The notes under the pieces were generated by a model that saw only the letters and a list, made by a program, of their open reading frames with translations, searched no databases and was not told the DNA's origin. The position numbers were made by a program, and so were the translations under genes. DNA of 14,130 nt from CAZEBW01 sp964510205 (GTDB lineage Bacteria > Chloroflexota > Anaerolineae > VGOG01): positions 1 through 14,130 of the forward strand of contig CAZEBW010000086.1 in NCBI GenBank assembly GCA_964510205.1. Reading direction: 5' to 3'. Of this stretch, positions 1 through 7,500 are shown piece by piece. Position 1 is the first letter of the stretch, and each line of letters begins with the position of its first letter.

Positions 1-342
1 GGGCGTCGGGGTGAACGTGGGCGTGTTGGTCGGCGTCGAGGGGGACGTAGGCGTGCTGGTCGGGGTGGGGGTGTTGGTCGGCGTGGGGGTAGATGTGGGT
101 GTATCGGTCGGCGTCGGAGTGTGAGTAGGCGTGTTGGTCGGCGTCGGGGTGAAAGTGGGCGTGCTGGTCGGTGTGTCGGTCGGCGTGGGCGTGTCGGTGG
201 GTGTGGGGGTGGACGTAGGCGTGTTGGTCGGTGTCGGCGTATTGGTCGGCGTGGATGTGTTGGTCGGCGTCGGCGTGGGGGTGTCGGTCGGTGTGGGGGT
301 GCTGGTCGGCGTGGACGTGTTGGTCGGCGTCGGCGTGGGCGT
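1..342 (-). repeat. Degenerate hexamer-type tandem repeat encoding the Thr-Pro linker of paralogue 1
   Basis: On the plus strand this reads as repeated GGCGTCGGCGTGTTGGTC-like units. On the coding (minus) strand it is alternating Thr and third-position Pro/Asn/Ser/Asp codons (TPTNTPTSTPTPTDTPT style), 114 residues before the window edge. Thr codons alternate among ACG, ACC and ACA and Pro codons among CCC, CCG and CCT. This suggests selection for the peptide rather than a recently slipped identical DNA repeat. Such linkers are flexible, extracellular and often O-glycosylated in other bacteria; glycosylation here is inference. Confidence 0.9.
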
Positions 343-3300
343 GATCTCCCGCACGTTTTTGTAAATGTCGTCGTCATCCTGCGGATCGTACCAGAACTTG
401 ACCCGCACAGGAGCCGCTTCATCCGCCGCGAAGAAAGGACGGGGGGGCGGAAGCACGGCGTTAGGGGCAGGGATGTCCGGGTGCCAAGTGCTGAGCTGAT
501 CCTGTGAAAGGAAACCCCCTGCCGGGTCGCAGCCGTAGAAGTGCCGCCAGCTCTGGTCCGACCGCCAGTCGCTGGTCAGCAGGTACAGTTGCCCGGCCGG
601 CAGCTCTAGATCGGTGTAATGATCGGGCACGGTGTGAAACTGCTCCGTCACCCATATCTGCTCAATCTCTTCGTCCTCATATTCCCAATACTTCTCCTTC
701 AACTCCCCAAAGAGCTGCTCATCTCTGTCCTCGTCCACAATCTCGATCAGGAGCGGATCCACATTGGCTTCCAGGTCCCCCGCGCAGCCACCCGCGTAGA
801 AACCCAAATCAGCAAACTCCCCCTCTTGAAGCCTCTGGATGTCCTCCAAGCGCGTGTGGCGGAAGTTGAAGGGCGGCATGACCGAGATGGTATCCCCTAT
901 GCCATAGCCTTGCAGATTTTGCGAATCCTGGGTGTTGACGAAGTTGACCTTAGGCACTGGCGTCCTGATGGTGATGTACTTGAACTCGTAATCCTCGTCG
1001 CCGGGGTTCATCACATCGGCGGCGACGGTCTTGATAGCCACCACGTTGTACTCGTGGCCGTCCACGAAGAAGCGCTTGAGCCACCAGGGATCGCCCGGCT
1101 GCACGTCGTGTCCCCCGGCCCCGTTGTCTATGGCCGAGTGGGTGGCGCCCAAAGCGCGTCCGATGGTCACCACCGCCGTCTCCGTGCCTGTGTTGGTGGC
1201 CTTGAGATAGACGAACCAGGGCCCCGCCGTGGACGACCCCCCCGTCCAGCCGAGGTTGTTTTCACCCTGGCTCAGTTGATTCGCCACGCCCCTGTAAACC
1301 ACCGCCAGGTCCCTCTGCTCGAGACTTGCCGTGTCCACGTGGTCTGGATGCAGCGAGAAGGGCGATGCGTGCAGGCCCCCGCCCGTGTACCAGATGTCGA
1401 GGTCCGCGCCGCTGGCAGTGACGTTGGTCAGCGTGACCATGTGATCCAGGAACATGGCGCTTTCGTAGCGGCTCAGGGTGATGTTCTCCACGGTGAAGAC
1501 CACCAACTCGTCCCCGCTCAGCTCCGTTCCGTCTAGGTCGAGCTGGTCAATGAAGCCATTCCCATCGAAGTCCACGCCGATGTCCAAGGTCCGGGAGAGG
1601 GTTTGCTCGCTGTGGATGGTGACGATGTCGTGGCTGCCGTCGAAGTCGGCGTCGAAGGTGGTCAGGCCATAGCCGAAGCTGGGCGGACTGACGGGGGGCA
1701 GGGGCAGCTCGTCGGCCGCCGTACCGATGGGGAAGGCCAACTGGCTCGTTTTCGGCTGCCCGTGGCTGGGCCAGCCCTGGGTGTCCAAGAACATGTAGGT
1801 GAACTCCTGCATCACCGCGGGGAGGGTGTAGGCCTCAGTGATGGTGATGTGGTTGGTTGGAGTGTACACCTCACCGACCAGGATTTTGTCCAGATACCGT
1901 GGTTCGTACCACATCCTGAGGAAGACCTTCTCCCTGGCGTCGCGCTCCTCAATGGCTATCTGGCGATAGAGATCATACAGATCATCGTGCGGCTGGCTGA
2001 ACTCATTCATGAAGGCCGGATTGAAGGTCAGCGAATCCTTGCGCGGCGCTTCGGGAAGTTGGGGGTTGAAGGGAGCCCAGGGGTCGGTGTAAGGGGGGAC
2101 CTCCACTGGATAGTCAATGCTGACTGTGTCCGTGGCCAGCAGATTCCCAGGGCCTGTGTAGAAACTGCGCAAGGTGTCTGTGGCAACCAACTGACTCGCG
2201 CCGCCGAAAATCCGCAGCCCCTCTTCATTCTTGTACATCTTGTCCGCCCCAGACGGATCGAACCAGAGCTTGACCCGAGGCTTCCAGCCAGGCAACTGCG
2301 GCGTGATGGTATCTGTGGTGACGTGCGTCCACTCCAACCCATTCCAAGACAGGTTGTAGCGCAGAGGCGAAGCCTGATCCTGAATCCAGTACAGGTACTC
2401 GGCCTGCGGGGCAGTGAAGGCGCTGGCCAGCAAGTACAGGTCCGGGTCATCTACGCCGGTGATGTCCTCTCGGATGTCCGGCAGCACGAACTCGGTGTAC
2501 TCCCACGGCAGGGTCCACCACTGCTCCACGTACCAGAACTCCGTTTCCTCTCCGTCCTCGCCGTACTTCTCCTTCAGATCGCCCAGGAACTGCGGGTTCG
2601 CGTCCTCCTCCAGGTAGCTGAAATACATTTCACTCTCGTCGTCGTAAGGGCTGTGGGGCCCCACGCCCACGTAGGGGATGGGGCCGTTCTTCTGCAGGAC
2701 AGGCGGCACGGGCCCTACCAGCTTGCCGAAGTAGTCCACTTCCTCCTCGCTCACGTCGAAGGCGCTGATGGCCTGGACGTCCTCGATGATGTAGTGCTCG
2801 TAGTTGTAGGGCGGCATCACCGACAGCCAATGGCCCAGGGGATAGTCCTGCAAGTTCACCGAGTGCTGCTCGATGATCACCGGCACTTTGGGAATGGGTG
2901 TGCGAATGGTGATGAACTTGAACAGGGTGGTGTCTGTCTCCGCAGACGTATCAACCACGCCATCGTTGTCGTCATCCAGATCGCAATCGTGGCCATAGGT
3001 TGGGCCGGATTCGTCTGTCTTGATGGCCACCACGTTGTACTCGTGGCCATCCACGTAGAACCGCTTCAGGAACCACGGGTCGCCGGGGCGCTTGTCGGGC
3101 AAGCCGGGTGCGTCCTCCATGCCGCTGTGGGTGGCGCCCAGAGCGCGGCCCAGCATGAGCAGGGCGGTCTCCTCCTCCGTGTCCACGCTCTGCAGGTAGA
3201 CGAAGAAAGGTCCCGTGGGGAAGTCGCACATGTTGGTCCCCGGCCCGCCGTTGGCCACCGACTCGATGCGCTGCGGCGGCCCTGCGCTGCCGGCCAGGGC

Positions 3301-4311
3301 CATGTCCTCCACACCCAGCGCCACAGAACCCAGCGATTTGGGCACCAGGTCTCCGGTGTAGAAGATCTCAATGGCCACGCCGTCATCGAATACCGAGTCC
3401 AACCTGACCAGATGGTCCAGGAATTGAATGTAGTTCACAGTGGGGGTCACCGGCACAGAGAGGCTGTCCAAGCGGAACACCACCAACTCGTCTCCGCTCA
3501 GGTCGTCCCCATCCGTGTCCAGCGGGTCTATCACGCCATCCCCATCGAAGTCGGCGGCGACGTCGGTCTTGTTGAAGAGGGTAAGCTCGCTCTCCACGTG
3601 CACGATGTCGGGGGTGCCGTCGAAGTTGGCATCCAGGCTGGTCAGGCCGTAGCCGTAGGAATCGAAAAGATCATCGTACCTCATACCCACGGGGAAGACG
3701 AAGCTGGCGTAGCCAACCTCTCCTGCGATTGGTTCCGGCTTACCCTCCAGGCTGTTTGGCTCCATGAGCAGGTAAGTGAACTCTTGCATGATGGCTGGAT
3801 ACCACTCGTCAACGTTGGTGGGCTGCCCGGTGATCGGATCCCGATCGAATTCGCCATCGGCATCCACGTCCTTGTCCCAATGCTGCGGCTCATACCACAT
3901 GCGGGCCCACACCTTCTCCGAGGCATCCAGGTCCGAGGAGCGCATGATCCTCCCGTAGAGCCCTTTGGCTTGGTTCTCGTCTACGGTTTCCCCCGCGTAC
4001 ATCCAGAGGGGATTCCAGGTGACGGAGTCCTTCCTCGGAGCTTGGGACAGTTGGGGATTGAACACGGACAGCGGATCGGTGTACGGTGGGTCTTCCGGCC
4101 GCAGATCGGTTTCGGGATCGGCGGCAGTGTAATCACCGGCCCCCTCGTCGCCTCGACCATAGACCCGAAGGGTATAGTATGTACCCACGTATGGCTGCGC
4201 TGCCCCAGCGGGGTATTGTGCGCGGGTGAACACCACCGCAACCACCGCCACAAGCAAGATAACCAAAGCGACTTGCACGACCGGCCTTCTCACTGAGAGT
4301 ACTCTACGCAT
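1..4311 (-). CDS. Giant exported protein with duplicated halves and Thr-Pro linker (paralogue 1; C-terminus outside window)
   Basis: The frame is open from an ATG at 4311 to the window edge with no stop: 1437 codons are visible and the C-terminus is missing. The start is fixed by identity with the paralogue at 4571-9577 (MRRVLSVRRPVVQVAL here, MRKALSVKRPVVQVAL there) and by the same purine-rich ribosome site directly upstream. Residues about 10-32 form a hydrophobic signal or anchor segment ending FTRAQ, with no lipobox. Half A (about 48-698) and half B (about 699-1323) are diverged copies of one module. Each has a PYTDP..FNPQL..APRKDS block, RMWYEP, a DFDGDG-type Asp-rich loop resembling calcium sites, RALGATHS and VDGHEYNVVAIKT. 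Half A also has a thrombospondin-3-like loop (DCDLDDDNDGVVD). From residue 1324 a Thr-Pro linker rich in Asn, Ser and Asp runs out of the window. I do not recognise a characterised family. A surface-layer, adhesion or polymer-binding role is only a guess from architecture. Confidence 0.9.
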   Translation of the reverse strand, partial: MRRVLSVRRPVVQVALVILLVAVVAVVFTRAQYPAGAAQPYVGTYYTLRVYGRGDEGAGDYTAADPETDLRPEDPPYTDPLSVFNPQLSQAPRKDSVTWNPLWMYAGETVDENQAKGLYGRIMRSSDLDASEKVWARMWYEPQHWDKDVDADGEFDRDPITGQPTNVDEWYPAIMQEFTYLLMEPNSLEGKPEPIAGEVGYASFVFPVGMRYDDLFDSYGYGLTSLDANFDGTPDIVHVESELTLFNKTDVAADFDGDGVIDPLDTDGDDLSGDELVVFRLDSLSVPVTPTVNYIQFLDHLVRLDSVFDDGVAIEIFYTGDLVPKSLGSVALGVEDMALAGSAGPPQRIESVANGGPGTNMCDFPTGPFFVYLQSVDTEEETALLMLGRALGATHSGMEDAPGLPDKRPGDPWFLKRFYVDGHEYNVVAIKTDESGPTYGHDCDLDDDNDGVVDTSAETDTTLFKFITIRTPIPKVPVIIEQHSVNLQDYPLGHWLSVMPPYNYEHYIIEDVQAISAFDVSEEEVDYFGKLVGPVPPVLQKNGPIPYVGVGPHSPYDDESEMYFSYLEEDANPQFLGDLKEKYGEDGEETEFWYVEQWWTLPWEYTEFVLPDIREDITGVDDPDLYLLASAFTAPQAEYLYWIQDQASPLRYNLSWNGLEWTHVTTDTITPQLPGWKPRVKLWFDPSGADKMYKNEEGLRIFGGASQLVATDTLRSFYTGPGNLLATDTVSIDYPVEVPPYTDPWAPFNPQLPEAPRKDSLTFNPAFMNEFSQPHDDLYDLYRQIAIEERDAREKVFLRMWYEPRYLDKILVGEVYTPTNHITITEAYTLPAVMQEFTYMFLDTQGWPSHGQPKTSQLAFPIGTAADELPLPPVSPPSFGYGLTTFDADFDGSHDIVTIHSEQTLSRTLDIGVDFDGNGFIDQLDLDGTELSGDELVVFTVENITLSRYESAMFLDHMVTLTNVTASGADLDIWYTGGGLHASPFSLHPDHVDTASLEQRDLAVVYRGVANQLSQGENNLGWTGGSSTAGPWFVYLKATNTGTETAVVTIGRALGATHSAIDNGAGGHDVQPGDPWWLKRFFVDGHEYNVVAIKTVAADVMNPGDEDYEFKYITIRTPVPKVNFVNTQDSQNLQGYGIGDTISVMPPFNFRHTRLEDIQRLQEGEFADLGFYAGGCAGDLEANVDPLLIEIVDEDRDEQLFGELKEKYWEYEDEEIEQIWVTEQFHTVPDHYTDLELPAGQLYLLTSDWRSDQSWRHFYGCDPAGGFLSQDQLSTWHPDIPAPNAVLPPPRPFFAADEAAPVRVKFWYDPQDDDDIYKNVREITPTPTPTNTSTPTSTPTPTDTPTPTPTNTSTPTNTPTPTNTPTSTPTPTDTPTPTDTPTSTPTFTPTPTNTPTHTPTPTDTPTSTPTPTNTPTPTSTPTSPSTPTNTPTFTPTP
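343..2217 (-). repeat. Half B module of paralogue 1
   Basis: Protein residues 699-1323, beginning LRIFGG. It is related to half A of the same protein (PYTDP, FNPQL, APRKDS, RMWYEP, DFDGNG, VDGHEYNVVAIKT in the same order) and is closer still to half B of the neighbouring paralogue (both have FGYGLTTFDADFDGSHDIVTIHSE in pieces, and FFVDGHEYN). It ends with RVKFWYDPQDDDD just before the Thr-Pro linker. Confidence 0.8.
2218..4170 (-). repeat. Half A module of paralogue 1
   Basis: Protein residues 48-698, beginning LRVYGR. It contains a block from YGYGLTSLDA to ESELTLFNKTD that is nearly the same in half A of the other paralogue, and the KFWFDP-type closing motif (here VKLWFDPSGADK). It carries the extra DCDLDDDNDG loop that the B halves lack. 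Confidence 0.8.
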
Positions 4312-4323
4312 GGCTCCCCCTTT
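4312..4323 (-). promoter_or_regulatory. Ribosome binding site shared by both paralogues
   Basis: On the minus strand the bases just before the ATG are AAAGGGGGAGCC. The same twelve bases precede the start at 9577. Upstream of this block the two leaders are unrelated, so homology between the paralogues stops at the ribosome site. This decides the start codon in both genes. Confidence 0.7.
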
Positions 4324-4491
4324 CCTTGTATGCAATATCTCGAACCTCTGGACGAAACCACGGAAGCAGACCAGAATCAGGCTTCGTCCTGATACACTTG
4401 CTGCCGCTTGGGCTAAAAGATCCTTGAAAAAGCTGGTTTCTGAACGTCCACCGAGCTTGCCCAGAGTCCAGACGGTTCACTCGACCACCCT

Positions 4492-4500
4492 ATTATATCA
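4492..4500 (-). promoter_or_regulatory. Extended -10 promoter candidate for paralogue 1
   Basis: The minus strand reads TGATATAAT, a perfect extended -10 (TG-N-TATAAT). The -35 position falls in or beside the terminator stem of the upstream gene and has no good TTGACA match. If used, transcription would start near 4485 and give a leader of about 174 nt, in which I see no clear riboswitch. Confidence 0.45.
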
Positions 4501-4512
4501 CGCTCCAAACAA

Positions 4513-4545
4513 AAAGGGAAGGGCGCTCGTGCAGCCCTTCCCTTT
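4513..4545 (-). terminator. Rho-independent terminator after paralogue 2
   Basis: A perfect 12-bp stem, AAAGGGAAGGGC (4513-4524) with GCCCTTCCCTTT (4534-4545) and a 9-nt loop. On the minus strand it is followed by TTTTTGTTT. It lies 25 bases past the stop of the gene ending at 4571 and upstream of the promoter candidate of the next gene, so it should separate the two paralogues transcriptionally. Confidence 0.85.
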
Positions 4546-4570
4546 CTTCAACTCTTAGCCTGAAAGCCGA

Positions 4571-7500
4571 TCAGTAGCATACCTCGACCGACACATCATC
4601 CAGGTACATCGCTGTCTTGAGATTGCCCTGCCCGTCGTTCTTGACGTTGAAGTACAGCAGGATCGTCTGCCCCTTATAGGCCGTCAGGTCGAAAGTGTGA
4701 TGCGTCCAAGTCTGACTATTGGAGCAGACCTGCGGCAGCGCGTAGGCCAGCTTGTGAGTGAAGGAGGCGTCATAGATGATCACCTCCTGCCAATCGTACA
4801 GGACGGAATCCTGGCAGATGGGGTAGTACCAGAACGACAGGGTAGCGCTCGCTGCGTTCCAGGGGATAGTCACCTGCTGACGGATGGAGGACCAACTGTA
4901 GGCATCGCTCAGGTAGGTGATTCCCAGGCGCATAGACCAGGAGCCCGAGTGAACCATGGCCGTGGAGTAGGTCGCTGGCCGCGGCGTATTCCCGATGGTC
5001 CAGCACTCACATACCTCAAAGCCGCCGTTGCAAACCTTCTGTTCACAGGGAGGAGGTGTGGGGGGCTTGGGCGTGTTGGTGGGCGTGGGTGTGTTGGTCG
5101 GCGTCGGCGTCGGTGTGGGGGGTGGATAGAGCTTGTTGACTATAGGCAGGTACACTTCGTAGGAAGTGGGCGTCTCAGTCGGCGTCGGCGTCAAGGTAGG
5201 CGTGTTCGTCGGCGTGGGGGTACGCGTCTGCGTCGGCGTGGAGGTAGGCGTATAGGTTGACGTGGGTGTGGGCGTGTTCGTCTGCGTTGGCGTGTTGGTC
5301 GGCGTCGGCGTATTGGTCGGCGTGGAGGTGATGGTGGGCGTATTGGTTGGCGTGGGCGTGTTCGTGTTGGTCGGCGTACTGGTCGGCGTCGGCGTGTTGG
5401 TCGGCGTCGAGGTAGACGTGGGCGTGTGGGTCGGTGTCGAGGTGGGCGTGGGCGTGTTGGTCGGCGTGGAGGTGGACGTAGGCGTCGGCGTAGGCCCAGT
5501 GTACCAGGTGTTTACGTAGATATCCTGGGTGTCTTCTGGATCGTACCAGAACTTGACCCTGAGAGTTTCTGTCACACTGGCGATGAAGAAGTCTTCCAGG
5601 CCGGGAATTGCGGTGTTCGTGGCCGGGATACTGGGGTTCCACTCATTCAGCTCGTTTTGGGTCAGGTCGCCATCGGTTGGGCGGCAACCATAGTAGTGCG
5701 TCCAGCTCTGGTCCGATTCCCAATCGCTGGTCAGCAGGTACAACTGCCCAGCCGGCAGCTCCAGGTCGGTGTAACGATCAGGCAAGGTGTGGAACTGCTC
5801 CGTGCTCCATATCTCCGCCTCCTCGTACTCCCAATACTTCTCCTTGAGCTCTCCGAAGAACTGTGGTTCCCTGTCCTCATCCACGATGCGAATCTGGAGT
5901 GGATCCACGTTGCCTTCTACTTCTCCAAGGCAGCCCTCCACGTAGTCATCCGAATCAGCGAACTCTCCTTCTTCGAGCCTCTGAATGTCCAGCACCCTCG
6001 TGTGATTGAAGTTGAAGGGCGGCATGACCGAGATGATGCTGGTATCCTCGCCGTGGACCATGCCCAGGAAATACCCCTCCAGCTTCTGCGAATCCTGATT
6101 GTTGACGAAGTTGACCTTGGGCACCGGCGTCCTGATGGTGATGTACTTGAACTCGAAGGCTTCGTCGCCCGGATTCACGACGTCAGCCAGAACGGTCTTG
6201 ATAGCCACCACGTTGTACTCGTGGCCATCCACGAAGAACCGCTTGAGCCACCAGGGATCGCCCGGCTCCACGTCGTGCCCACCCGCGCCATTGTCTATGG
6301 CCGAGTACGTGGCGCCTAGAGCGCGTCCGATAGTTACAAACGCTGTCTCCTGGCTCGTGTTTGTTAGATGTAGATACACAAACCAGGGCCCCCACGGCCC
6401 GCCGGGCCAGGCAAGGTTATTCTGACCCTCGCTGAGCGACTTGATGTTGTTCTTGTAGACCACAGCCATGTCTTTTAAGCCAAGACTCTCCGTCTGCTTG
6501 AAATCTGGATGCAGCGAGTAGGGCGCCGGAGAATGCAGCCCTCCACCTGTGTACCAGATATCAAAGTCTGCACCACTGGCGGTCACGTTGTCCAAGCGGA
6601 TCAAGTGGTCCAGGAACATGGCGCTCTCGCCTCGGCTCAGGCTGAAGTTCTGCACCGTGAAGACCACCAACTCGTCCCCAGTCAACTCCACCCCATCTAT
6701 GTCAAGCTGGTCAATAGAGCCATTTCCATCGAAGTCCACCCCGATGCCTAAAGTCTCAGAGATCGTTTCCTCACTGTGGATGGTAACGATGTCGTGGCTG
6801 CCATCGAAGTCCGCATCGAAGGTGGTCAGGCCATAGCCGAAGCTGGGCAGGTGAGCAGGAGGCAAAGCCCCGCTACCCTCCTCCGGCGCCGGCAATTGCT
6901 CGGCCGTTGTACCGATGGGGAAGGCCAGCCGGCTCGTCTTCGGCTGCCCGTGGCTGGGCCAGTCCTGCATGTCCAAGAACATGTAGGTGAACTCCTGCAT
7001 CAAGGCCGGGAAGGTGTAGACCTCAGTGACCGTAATGGAGCTCGTCGGAGTATACACCTCGCCAACCAGGATCTTGTCCAGATACTGTGGTTCGTACCAC
7101 ATTCTGAAGAACACCTTCTCGCCGGCATTGTCCTCCTCAATGGCTATAGCATCATAGAAGTAATCCGCTAACTCCTCGTCACCGTGGTAGAACTCGTTCA
7201 TGTAGGCCGGGTTGAAAGTCAGCGAGTCCTTGCGCGGCGCTTCGGGAAGCTGAGGGTTAAAGGGAGCCCACGGATCAGTGTAGGGTGGTATCTCCACTGG
7301 GTAGTCGGCGTTGACTGTGTCCGTGGCCAGCGTAGTCTTACCAGAGCCTGAGTAGAAACTCTCAAACGGGCCGCTGGCCACCGGTCGATTCTTGCCGCCG
7401 TAGATTCTCAGGCCATTCTCATCCTTGTACTTCTTACCTCCTACGGCTGGATTGAACCAGAATTTGACCCTGGGCCTCCATCCATCCGGCATGGTGTCTA

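Noticed and set aside
1..342. CRISPR-like or minisatellite array
   Set aside because: The units are short, degenerate and in frame with a coding sequence, with no spacer-repeat alternation.
131..364. Plus-strand VGVGV-rich frame (and the similar one at 5262-5519)
   Set aside because: Reverse reading of Thr-Pro codons; not an elastin-like protein. The minus strand joins it in frame to a signal-bearing protein.
1603..4296. 897-aa open frame on the plus strand
   Set aside because: It is the exact antisense of paralogue 1. The minus-strand frame has the signal segment, repeated motifs and a homologue, while the plus translation has no recognisable domain. The opening follows from codon bias.
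4697..6319. Plus-strand frames over the 3' part of paralogue 2
   Set aside because: Antisense shadows of the large minus-strand gene; no ribosome sites or domains.
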